Positions 1 to 5,697 of a stretch of 5,735 bases of DNA are shown here, in pieces (the first letter of the stretch is position 1; each line of letters opens with the position of its first letter). A program made the position numbers and the translations under genes. Under the pieces are notes generated by a model that saw only the letters and a program-made list of their open reading frames with translations, ran no database searches and was not told where the DNA came from. This DNA comes from an uncultured Collinsella sp. (GTDB taxonomy: Bacteria > Actinomycetota > Coriobacteriia > Coriobacteriales > Coriobacteriaceae), in assembly GCA_900554255.1 (NCBI GenBank), contig USGN01000084.1, forward strand, positions 1 through 5,735. Direction: 5' to 3'.

Positions 1-629
1 TGAGCTGGTCCATCCGCGCGTTTGATCGGAGCGACAAGGTCGGCCACATCGTCGTGGTTTGCCCTGCCGAGCGCCGTGCCGAGATGCGCCGCCTGGCCAT
101 CGACCCGTTTGACTATGACACGCCCATCAGCTTTGCCGATGCCGGCGATACCCGTCAGGATTCCACCCGTGCCGGCGTGCATGCGGTTCCGGCGGGTTTC
201 GAATATGTCGCCATTCACGACGGCGCTCGTCCGCTCATTACCACCGAGGCCATCGATCACGCTATCGACGTGCTTGTGGGCGACCGTTCGCTCGACGGTG
301 TCGTGTGCGGTCAGCCCGCGATCGACACGCTCAAGATCGTCGACGGCGATAATATCGTCGAGACGCCGCCGCGCGAGCTCTATTGGGCCGCGCAGACGCC
401 GCAGATCTTTAGCGTCGACGCCATGAAGCGCGCCCACACCGCAGCTATCGCCGAGGGCTTTATCGGTACCGACGATTCATCGCTGGTCGAGCGCATGGGC
501 GGGCGCGTCCGCTGTGTCCAGAGCCCGCGCGATAACCTTAAGGTGACGCTGCCCGAGGACCTGCGTCCCGTAACCGCGATTCTGCTTGGCCGCATGGCCG
601 AGGGAGAGGACCTTCCCTATGTTCAGTAA
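1..629 (+). CDS. ispD: IspD, 2-C-methyl-D-erythritol 4-phosphate cytidylyltransferase (5'-truncated by window)
   Basis: IspD couples MEP to CTP, giving CDP-methylerythritol, the third step of the cytosolic MEP isoprenoid pathway. The frame is open from base 3 (bases 1-2 end a split codon) to a TAA at 627-629, leaving 208 residues. E. coli IspD has about 236, so roughly 30-40 N-terminal residues, including the glycine-rich CTP-binding loop, lie upstream. Visible family motifs, in order, are HDGARPLIT, the IDTLK segment, LYWAAQTPQIF, GTDDSSLVERMGG, and NLKVTLPEDL with the substrate-binding Lys. Internal GTG/ATG codons near 54 and 84 are not the start, because IspD-like sequence (SWSIRAFDRSDKVGHIVVV) continues upstream of them. 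The 3' end overlaps ispF by 11 nt, so translational coupling with the pathway partner is likely. No frameshift or missing motif is seen in the retained part. Confidence 0.95.
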   Translation, partial: SWSIRAFDRSDKVGHIVVVCPAERRAEMRRLAIDPFDYDTPISFADAGDTRQDSTRAGVHAVPAGFEYVAIHDGARPLITTEAIDHAIDVLVGDRSLDGVVCGQPAIDTLKIVDGDNIVETPPRELYWAAQTPQIFSVDAMKRAHTAAIAEGFIGTDDSSLVERMGGRVRCVQSPRDNLKVTLPEDLRPVTAILLGRMAEGEDLPYVQ

Positions 630-1113
630 CCTGCGCATTGGCCACGGCTACGACGTCCACCGTTTGGTGGAGGGGCGTCGATGTATCATCGGCGGGGTCG
701 ACATTCCCTACGAGCGCGGCCTGCTGGGCCACTCGGATGCCGATGTGCTCGCGCACGCCTTGGCCGACGCCATTCTGGGCGCCTGCCGCGGGGGAGACAT
801 CGGCAAGCTATTCCCCGACACCGATCCTGCCTACGAGGGTGCTGATTCGATGGTGCTGCTCGCTCGCGTGATGGACTATGCGCGCGAGCTGGGCTTTGAG
901 TTTGTCGATGCCGATTGCACCATTGCCTGTCAGCAACCCAAGATCACCCCGCACCGCGATGCCATGCGCGCCAACCTCGCCCATGCCCTGGGCGTTGACG
1001 TCGAAAATGTAGGCGTCGCCGCCACTACGACCGAAAAGCTCGGTTGGGAAGGCCAAGGCGAGGGAATCGGCGCTTGGGCCGTCTGCCTGCTACAGAAAAC
1101 CGTTAAGGAGTAA
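619..1113 (+). CDS. ispF: IspF, 2-C-methyl-D-erythritol 2,4-cyclodiphosphate synthase
   Basis: IspF cyclises CDP-methylerythritol 2-phosphate to MEcPP with release of CMP. It works two steps after IspD as a metal-dependent homotrimer (family knowledge). The product has 164 residues, close to the usual 157-162. Metal ligands are D12 and H14 in GHGYDVHRL and H46 in DVLAHALAD, matching E. coli D8/H10/H42 at a constant offset of four. GHSDAD (37-42), GDIGKLFPDTD (59-69) and ATTTEKLGWEGQGEGIGA (135-152) are also intact. The ATG at 619 is chosen because MFSNLRIGHGYDVHRL fits the family N-terminus and GGGAGAGGA (602-610) lies 8 nt upstream. The in-frame ATGs at 586 and 595 would only add residues encoded inside ispD. 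It overlaps ispD by 11 nt and ends 3 nt before cysS. Separate ispD and ispF genes mean this is not the fused IspDF form. Confidence 0.97.
   Translation: MFSNLRIGHGYDVHRLVEGRRCIIGGVDIPYERGLLGHSDADVLAHALADAILGACRGGDIGKLFPDTDPAYEGADSMVLLARVMDYARELGFEFVDADCTIACQQPKITPHRDAMRANLAHALGVDVENVGVAATTTEKLGWEGQGEGIGAWAVCLLQKTVKE
1105..1110 (+). promoter_or_regulatory. Ribosome binding site for cysS
   Basis: AAGGAG lies 6 nt before the cysS ATG at 1117 and is made of the last coding bases of ispF (Lys-Glu codons just before its stop). It fixes the cysS start and shows there is no room for an independent promoter between the two genes. Confidence 0.85.
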
Positions 1114-1116
1114 CGA

Positions 1117-2583
1117 ATGCGTATCTACAACAGCGCTACCCATAAAAAGGAAGAGTTCCAGCCCATCGAGTCCGGCAAGGTTCGCATGTACGTGTGCGGC
1201 CCCACGGTCTACGACAACATCCACATCGGCAACGCCCGCACGTTCATCAGCTTTGACGTAATTCGTCGCTGGCTCATCGCGAGCGGCTACGAGGTCACGT
1301 TCGCCCAGAACCTCACCGATGTCGACGACAAGATCATCAAGCGCGCCAACGAGCAGGGCCGTACGGCCGCCGAGGTCGCGACGGAGTTCTCCGACAAGTT
1401 CATCGGCGTCATGCGCGCCGCCAACGTGCTCGATCCCGATGTGCGCCCCCGCGCCACCAAGGAGATCGGCCCCATGATCGCCATGATCAAGACGCTTATC
1501 GAGCAGGGTCACGCTTACGCAGCCGATAACGGCGATGTGTACTTTGCCGTGCGCAGCGATCCCAACTATGGTCAGGTCTCGGGCCGCAACATCGACGACC
1601 TTATGGTTGGCGCGCGCATCGAGGAGAACGAGGACAAAAACGACCCACTCGACTTTGCCTTGTGGAAGGCCGCTAAGCCCGGCGAGCCCAGCTGGCCGAG
1701 CCCCTGGGGCGAGGGCCGTCCCGGTTGGCACACCGAGTGCGCCGCCATGGTGCACCGCTACCTGGGCACTCCGATCGACATCCACGGCGGCGGCTCCGAC
1801 CTTGCCTTCCCGCATCACGAGAACGAGTGCGCCCAGGCCACCTGCGCCTGGCACCAGGGCTTCTCCAACACTTGGATGCACACGGGCATGCTGCTGGTAG
1901 ACGGCGAGAAGATGTCCAAGTCGCTCGGCAACTTCTTTACGCTGGCCGAGGTCCTCGAGCAGCACTCCGCTGCCGCCCTTCGCCTGTTGATGCTGCAGAC
2001 GAGCTATCGCTCGCCGCTCGACTTTTCTTGGGAGCGCCTGGAGGGTGCAGAGAACTCGCTCACGCGTATCGCCGGTACGGTCGAGAACCTGCGCTGGGCC
2101 GCGAACCATGCGACGGCCGATGCCGATGCGGCTGCCGCCGAGGCGTTTGCCGCCAAGGCCGCCGAGACTCGTGCCACCTTTAAGGAGTGCATGGACGACG
2201 ACTTTAACACCGCCGGTGCCATGGGTGCTGTCTTTGGCTTTGTCACCGAGTGCAATCAGTATCTGGAGCAGGCGGGCGATGCTGCCGACAAGGCCGCAGT
2301 CCTGGCTGCCGCCGATACGCTGGCCGAGCTGCTCGATACGTTTGGCGTTGAGCTTCCCGAGCCCAAGGTCGAGTTGCCGCTGGGCCTGCTGGGCGTTGCC
2401 GCCGGTCTGGTTGCCTATACGGGCGACGACGTGGACGAGGCTGCTGCCAAGATTCTCGAGGCCCGCGCCGAGGCCCGTGCCGCCAAGAACTGGGATCTGG
2501 CCGACGCCATCCGCGACCAGCTCAAGGACCTGGGGCTGACGATCGAGGATACTGCCTCCGGCACTCGTATTAAGACTCTCTAG
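1117..2583 (+). CDS. cysS: CysS, cysteinyl-tRNA synthetase
   Basis: This class I aminoacyl-tRNA synthetase charges tRNA-Cys with cysteine using ATP in the cytoplasm. The product has 488 residues, slightly longer than E. coli CysRS (461). The HIGH signature appears as HIGN at 36-39 and KMSKS at 265-269. The four catalytic zinc ligands C27 (YVCGPTVYD), C208 (WHTECAAM), H233 and E237 (FPHHENE) are all present, each one residue before its E. coli counterpart (C28/C209/H234/E238). The helical DALR-type tRNA-binding domain follows from about 325. The usual C-terminal hallmark AIRDQLKDLGLTIEDTASGT occurs near the end. The ATG at 1117 follows AAGGAG at 1105-1110. An Ala-rich stretch at about 329-350 and 425-460 accounts for the extra length. 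It starts 3 nt after ispF; the next gene is 144 nt downstream across a strongly structured spacer. Confidence 0.98.
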   Translation: MRIYNSATHKKEEFQPIESGKVRMYVCGPTVYDNIHIGNARTFISFDVIRRWLIASGYEVTFAQNLTDVDDKIIKRANEQGRTAAEVATEFSDKFIGVMRAANVLDPDVRPRATKEIGPMIAMIKTLIEQGHAYAADNGDVYFAVRSDPNYGQVSGRNIDDLMVGARIEENEDKNDPLDFALWKAAKPGEPSWPSPWGEGRPGWHTECAAMVHRYLGTPIDIHGGGSDLAFPHHENECAQATCAWHQGFSNTWMHTGMLLVDGEKMSKSLGNFFTLAEVLEQHSAAALRLLMLQTSYRSPLDFSWERLEGAENSLTRIAGTVENLRWAANHATADADAAAAEAFAAKAAETRATFKECMDDDFNTAGAMGAVFGFVTECNQYLEQAGDAADKAAVLAAADTLAELLDTFGVELPEPKVELPLGLLGVAAGLVAYTGDDVDEAAAKILEARAEARAAKNWDLADAIRDQLKDLGLTIEDTASGTRIKTL

Positions 2584-2589
2584 TTATTT

Positions 2590-2694
2590 GTCGACCGTTC
2601 GAGGTGCGGCAGATTGCCTTGAAAGAGGAGGGCATAGACCTGGTGGTCATGCCTGACGATTGAAAGGCAAGGTGCCGTGGCTCGGACGGTCGAT
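2590..2694 (+). ncRNA. Candidate structured RNA: long articulated hairpin between cysS and rlmB
   Basis: This takes up most of the 144-nt cysS-rlmB spacer. By eye it folds as one rod. Stem 1 is 2590-2603 with 2681-2694 (14 bp, uninterrupted). After a 2x2 loop, stem 2 is 2606-2611 with 2673-2678 (6 bp). After another 2x2 loop, stem 3 is 2614-2620 with 2664-2670 (7 bp, all Watson-Crick). A symmetric 9x9 internal loop follows. The tip is 2630-2635 with 2649-2654, a bulged A2636, then GACC/GGTC (2637-2640 with 2645-2648) closed by loop TGGT. Of 37 pairs, four are G-U in the + strand RNA and would be A-C mismatches in the - strand RNA, so the functional molecule is probably the sense transcript. 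It is not a standard terminator: the stem is very long, and the sequence after it is only loosely T-rich. It could instead be a dispersed palindromic repeat. No known family was recognised. Confidence 0.55.
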
Positions 2695-2713
2695 TCTTGT
2701 TCGTTATCTATTT

Positions 2714-2720
2714 AAGGAGG
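2714..2720 (+). promoter_or_regulatory. Ribosome binding site for rlmB
   Basis: AAGGAGG is a near-perfect Shine-Dalgarno sequence 7 nt before the ATG at 2728. It sits 19 nt beyond the base of the 2590-2694 hairpin, so it should stay single-stranded when the hairpin forms. No convincing -35/-10 promoter pair was found in the spacer. Confidence 0.85.
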
Positions 2721-2727
2721 CCGCTTT

Positions 2728-3648
2728 ATGGCCGACAATCGCAAGCGTGCACCGCGTGGAGGCAAGCAGACTGCTTCTGGCTCGCGTCCGATTCGCCGCA
2801 ACGACCGCGCTGCCGCTCCCAAGGGCCAGCGCGAGCGCTCCCAAGCCCAGGCTGCGCGTCCGCAGCGCGATCGCAACCGCGACAATGTTCAGGTCCCCAA
2901 GGGCGAGTTTATCGAAGGCCGTCGTGCTGCCGCCGAGGCGCTACGCACTGGTTTTCCCATCAAGTGCGCGCTCATCGCCGAGGGCGGGGAGCGCGATGCC
3001 GCCTTGTCGCGCCTGGTCGACGACCTCAACGCCGCAGGCGTCCACATTAAGTATGTGCCGCGCGCGCAGCTCGATGCGCTGTCGAGCCATGGCGCTCACC
3101 AGGGCATCGCGCTCGAGGTTGGCAACTTCCCCTATGCCGATGTCGTCGATATTCTCGACCGCGCAGGCGAGGGCCCGGCACTTGTCGTGGTGCTCGACCA
3201 TGTGACTGACGACGGCAACTTTGGTGCCATCGTGCGCTCCGCCGAGGTTGTGGGCGCGGCCGGCGTCATCATCGCCAACAAGCGCGCCGCCGGCGTGACC
3301 GTGGGCAGCTACAAGACTTCAGCCGGCGCCGTCATGCATCTGCCTATCGCGCAGGTGCCCAACATCGCCCGTGCGCTCGACGATTTTAAGGCCGCTGGCT
3401 TTTGGGTGGGCGGTGCCTCCGAGCATGCCGAAGGCAGTTGCTGGGATGCTCCCTTCGAGGGCCGCGTGGCGCTCGTCATGGGCTCCGAGGGCGACGGCAT
3501 CTCGCGCCTGGTGCTCGAGAAATGCGACTTTTTGACCAAGCTTCCCCAGCGCGGCATGACCGAGAGCCTCAATGTTGCCCAGGCGACCACGGCGCTGTGC
3601 TTTGAGTGGCTGCGTCGCAACGCCGGCGAGCTCATGGGGGAGGAGTAG
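2728..3648 (+). CDS. rlmB: RlmB-type (TrmH group 3, SpoU/SPOUT) 23S rRNA 2'-O-methyltransferase
   Basis: The product is a SAM-dependent 2'-O-ribose methyltransferase of the SPOUT class. Family precedent (E. coli RlmB, B. subtilis YacO) points to G2251 of 23S rRNA. Of the 306 residues, 1 to about 57 form an Arg/Lys/Gln/Ala-rich, apparently disordered extension. About 60-135 is the SpoU substrate-binding domain (EFIEGRRAAAEAL to HQGIALEV). About 150-300 is the trefoil-knot catalytic domain. Motif 1 is DHVTDDGNFGAIVRSAEVVG (N164, R170), motif 2 is VMGSEGDGISR (250-260, E254) and motif 3 is LPQRGMTESLNVAQATTAL (272-290, S280/N282). The ATG at 2728 has AAGGAGG 7 nt upstream. The gene ends 3 nt before rae1. 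The cysS-rlmB-rae1 order supports the YacO assignment over a tRNA methyltransferase such as TrmH, but the exact target nucleotide cannot be read from sequence. Confidence 0.9.
   Translation: MADNRKRAPRGGKQTASGSRPIRRNDRAAAPKGQRERSQAQAARPQRDRNRDNVQVPKGEFIEGRRAAAEALRTGFPIKCALIAEGGERDAALSRLVDDLNAAGVHIKYVPRAQLDALSSHGAHQGIALEVGNFPYADVVDILDRAGEGPALVVVLDHVTDDGNFGAIVRSAEVVGAAGVIIANKRAAGVTVGSYKTSAGAVMHLPIAQVPNIARALDDFKAAGFWVGGASEHAEGSCWDAPFEGRVALVMGSEGDGISRLVLEKCDFLTKLPQRGMTESLNVAQATTALCFEWLRRNAGELMGEE
3636..3645 (+). promoter_or_regulatory. Ribosome binding site for rae1
   Basis: GGGGGAGGAG lies within the last rlmB codons, 6 nt before the ATG at 3652. It supports this start, and so the reality of the N-terminal extension of the YacP/Rae1 protein. 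Confidence 0.8.
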
Positions 3649-3651
3649 CGC

Positions 3652-4329
3652 ATGTCCAAGAAGAACCGCGCCAAGTCCAAGGCCAAGCGCTTTGGCGAGG
3701 GCTCGGCCAAGCCGATTGTTTCGGCCGCGACCTACGGCGTGGGCGGCAATGCGTTTGCGCAGGCCATCGCCGACCCGGTCTCGACGGTGCACTCCAACAA
3801 GCCCGAGCTGCTGGTGGTCGACGGTTACAACGTGATCCACTGCACGCCGCGCTACGAAAAGCTCGTGTACGACCATTCCGACGATCCGTATTCCATCGAC
3901 GTCCACGATATGGCGCGCACCGCCCTCATCAACGACGTCGCCGCCTTTGCTCAGGGCCGCTACGAGGCCGTAATCGTGTTTGACGGCGCGGGCAATATCT
4001 CCAGTGAACGTCCCAACCTGCCGGCCCGCGGCGTGCGCATCGAGTTCTCGCCGACGGGTGTTTCAGCCGATACCGTGGTGCAAAAGCTCTGCATCGAGGC
4101 GCGCGAGGAAGGCCGCGCATGCTCTGTGGTATCGAGCGACGGCACGATCCAGGCCGTCGTCATGGGCAAGGGTGTCACGCGCATCTCGAGCCGTATGCTG
4201 GTGGACGAGATCAAACAGATCGATAACGACGTTCACGAGGCAGAGGAAGCTCCGCAGATCAAGATGACTCTGGGCAGTCGCCTGAGCCCCGATGCCCTGG
4301 CCAAGCTCAAGGCCCTGCGCGGGAGGTAG
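3652..4329 (+). CDS. rae1: YacP/Rae1-family NYN (PIN-like) endoribonuclease
   Basis: B. subtilis Rae1 (YacP) is an endoribonuclease that enters the ribosomal A site and cleaves mRNA during translation; a similar role here is inferred from homology and synteny. The NYN core spans about 52-195. Acidic active-site candidates are D57 (LLVVDGYNVIH), D111 (VIVFDGAGN), D140 (GVSADTVVQ) and D163 (VVSSDGTIQ), all at family positions; N60 belongs to the DGYN motif. At 225 residues it is longer than B. subtilis Rae1 (about 170). A basic N-terminal extension of about 50 residues (KKNRAKSKAKRFG near the start) precedes the core, and a tail ends in SRLSPDALAKLKALRGR. The ATG at 3652 is 3 nt after the rlmB stop and has a strong SD, so the extension looks genuine. 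It is the last gene of the operon. Confidence 0.88.
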   Translation: MSKKNRAKSKAKRFGEGSAKPIVSAATYGVGGNAFAQAIADPVSTVHSNKPELLVVDGYNVIHCTPRYEKLVYDHSDDPYSIDVHDMARTALINDVAAFAQGRYEAVIVFDGAGNISSERPNLPARGVRIEFSPTGVSADTVVQKLCIEAREEGRACSVVSSDGTIQAVVMGKGVTRISSRMLVDEIKQIDNDVHEAEEAPQIKMTLGSRLSPDALAKLKALRGR

Positions 4330-4332
4330 GGA

Positions 4333-4362
4333 AGTTGGCGGGGCAATGCTGCCTCGCTAACT
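4333..4362 (+). terminator. Stable hairpin at the convergent rae1/HTH-kinase junction
   Basis: A 13-bp stem (4333-4345 with 4350-4362, two G-U pairs on the + strand, loop ATGC) starts 4 nt after the rae1 stop. Its 3' arm contains the stop codon of the opposing gene (4357-4359). No T tract follows on either strand, so it is more likely a 3'-end stabiliser or weak bidirectional terminator than an efficient intrinsic one. The canonical + strand terminator lies about 30 nt further on. Confidence 0.55.
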
Positions 4363-5697
4363 CCATTCAGCGATGTCGATCATTCTTTCGAGGCGCCACG
4401 TTAGCGCCTTTTTTAGATATGGCAGCCTTGCCGTGAGCGCGTCGTTTCTGGAAAGAATCTCGATTGCCTCGTCAACGAAGCCTTCGAGTTTGTCGCCGTC
4501 AAACCAGCCCATGTCCTCGACGAGCAACATTTGTTGGGCGGGGCTTGAATGAAATTGTGCGCTGGTAAAACTGTGCTCTCCCGCCCTAAGCTCCTCTAGT
4601 GATATGTTGCACCAGAGCGATGAGCCCGAATCGAAGATGGGGGCAGGTCTGCAAGCTTGCGTGTTTACGTTTCGCACGAGGCCGAAGTTGCGCCAATGAC
4701 GATCGTAGTTGGCAATGATGTCGTCACATACGATCATGCGGTCAAGGGCATCCTTGACGCCTGTCACCCCGAGCTCCTCGCAGTTTGCTACGTATCGCTC
4801 GTAGTCGGTTAGTCGTTCATCTGCGTTTGCGTGCTGGTTTACATAGAACGCAGGGACATACTCTTCTTCATCAGTTAAGAAGACATCGCATATGCTCAGG
4901 GCGGAAGTGCCCGTGCCCTCGAGCGAGTAAGGCACATAATCGCAGGCGTTTAGGATGCGACGGTGGAGCGCGGTCGCCACCAGCTCGTTATAAGGTTCCT
5001 GGTCCAGGTGCGCTCCTGCCTTATGCAGAATTCGACGTTCGCCCTCGCACGTCCAGTACTTTTGAAGATTGCCGTCCGAGGTGTTATCGGGCTTTGCGGC
5101 AGCCGCTTTTCCCTCTGGGGCAAAGGGTGCAATGGACAGTGAGACGTCATCAAAGGCGTTATTGAAGAAGTTGATATCCTCCCAGGTGAGACCGGAACCT
5201 TGGGGCCTAATCCAATACTGGTCGGATAAGGAGAGGCCAAGATTTCGCTGTACGAGTTCATCGGGAACATCGACTGCGGCTTCTGCAAGCAGGGAGGCAA
5301 GCCCAATGCGTGCGAGCGGGATACCGCGGCCGCGCCACCAGATGCGGAAGGAGTCGAGCGATATGGGGCTATTAGGGCCAAATACTCCAATAGGGGCGTG
5401 GGCGTAATCGATGTCGGCACCGATGTGGGTAAAGTCTTTTCGCGATGTGCTGTAGACCAGCTGAGCGACTTCGTACGTGCGGTTCATGAGGGTGAACGCG
5501 ATCTCGCTCTTACCGTGGCCGCGGCGGGGACGTCCCCCCGTTTTGGTCACGGAGCGGAGTCGCGTGTCTACGCTGTCTTTGTCGATAAGCCACACGCCAG
5601 AAGCCTTGCGGGCGGTCAGCGCGCCGTTCTTAATGAGCTCCTGCACCCTGCGCGGGGTGATGCCGAGCAGCTCGGCTGCTTCCTTAGTAGTCAACAT
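4357..5697 (-). CDS. HTH-HipA/CtkA-like kinase fusion protein
   Basis: The 446-residue product joins a DNA-binding domain to a HipA-superfamily Ser/Thr kinase-like core. Residues 1-45 (LTTKEAAELLGITPRRVQELIKNGAL...GVWLIDKDSV) form an excisionase/MerR-like winged helix, followed by a basic linker with an AT-hook-like GGRPRRG (54-60). Family-type segments are LSLSDQYWIRPQG (155-167) and LTWEDINFFNNAF (170-182). Kinase motifs are the TSDGNLQKYW loop (206-215, candidate P-loop/autophosphorylation site), K226 in ILHKAG (candidate ATP-binding Lys), NYDRHWRNFG (330-339; D332 and N337 match the HipA catalytic Asp and Asn) and PIFDSGSSL (D356, candidate Mg2+ ligand). All key residues are present, so it looks active. 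The ATG at 5697 has GAAGGG 7 nt upstream. No signal peptide or membrane segment is seen. GC is lower than in the operon, suggesting accessory or transferred DNA. HipA kinases inactivate tRNA synthetases in some toxin-antitoxin systems; the target and toxicity here are unknown. Confidence 0.8.
   Translation of the reverse strand: MLTTKEAAELLGITPRRVQELIKNGALTARKASGVWLIDKDSVDTRLRSVTKTGGRPRRGHGKSEIAFTLMNRTYEVAQLVYSTSRKDFTHIGADIDYAHAPIGVFGPNSPISLDSFRIWWRGRGIPLARIGLASLLAEAAVDVPDELVQRNLGLSLSDQYWIRPQGSGLTWEDINFFNNAFDDVSLSIAPFAPEGKAAAAKPDNTSDGNLQKYWTCEGERRILHKAGAHLDQEPYNELVATALHRRILNACDYVPYSLEGTGTSALSICDVFLTDEEEYVPAFYVNQHANADERLTDYERYVANCEELGVTGVKDALDRMIVCDDIIANYDRHWRNFGLVRNVNTQACRPAPIFDSGSSLWCNISLEELRAGEHSFTSAQFHSSPAQQMLLVEDMGWFDGDKLEGFVDEAIEILSRNDALTARLPYLKKALTWRLERMIDIAEWS
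4391..4414 (+). terminator. Rho-independent terminator of the ispD-rae1 operon
   Basis: A GC-rich 6-bp stem AGGCGC/GCGCCT (4391-4396 with 4404-4409) encloses a 7-nt loop and runs into six T's (4409-4414), the standard intrinsic terminator shape for + strand transcription. It lies within the last 20 or so codons of the - strand gene, where the same bases encode part of LKKALTWRLER. The operon mRNA would therefore end about 85 nt after the rae1 stop and be antisense to about 58 nt of the neighbour's coding region. Confidence 0.8.

Noticed and set aside
54..56. GTG as the ispD start
   Set aside because: The frame stays open to the window edge, and upstream codons encode IspD-like sequence. The protein would otherwise lack much of its nucleotide-binding domain.
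586..618. Upstream ATG(s) extending ispF by 11 codons
   Set aside because: The extra residues come from ispD coding sequence in another frame, do not fit the IspF N-terminus, and the strong SD at 602-610 serves the ATG at 619.
1090..2109. Long 339-codon open frame on the - strand, antisense to cysS
   Set aside because: It is a mirror of the strongly supported cysS frame in GC-rich DNA. Its translation is low-complexity (Val/Leu/Gly/Ala/Arg-rich) with no recognisable domain.
2583..2663. Short open frame through the cysS-rlmB spacer ending EEGIDLVVMPDD-stop, plus a mini-ORF starting GTG 2643 or ATG 2649 after the SD-like GAGGAGGG
   Set aside because: The peptide reads plausibly and faintly resembles a CysRS C-terminus, and the SD-like run could suit a leader peptide. 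However, it is only about 20 codons (or 5-7 for the mini-ORF), spacing to the SD is poor for the ATG, and the bases are better explained by the hairpin.
2681..2712. Intrinsic terminator after cysS, with the long hairpin as its stem
   Set aside because: The sequence after the stem is only loosely T-rich and interrupted, and the stem with its internal loops is far longer than normal terminators. Weak attenuation cannot be excluded.
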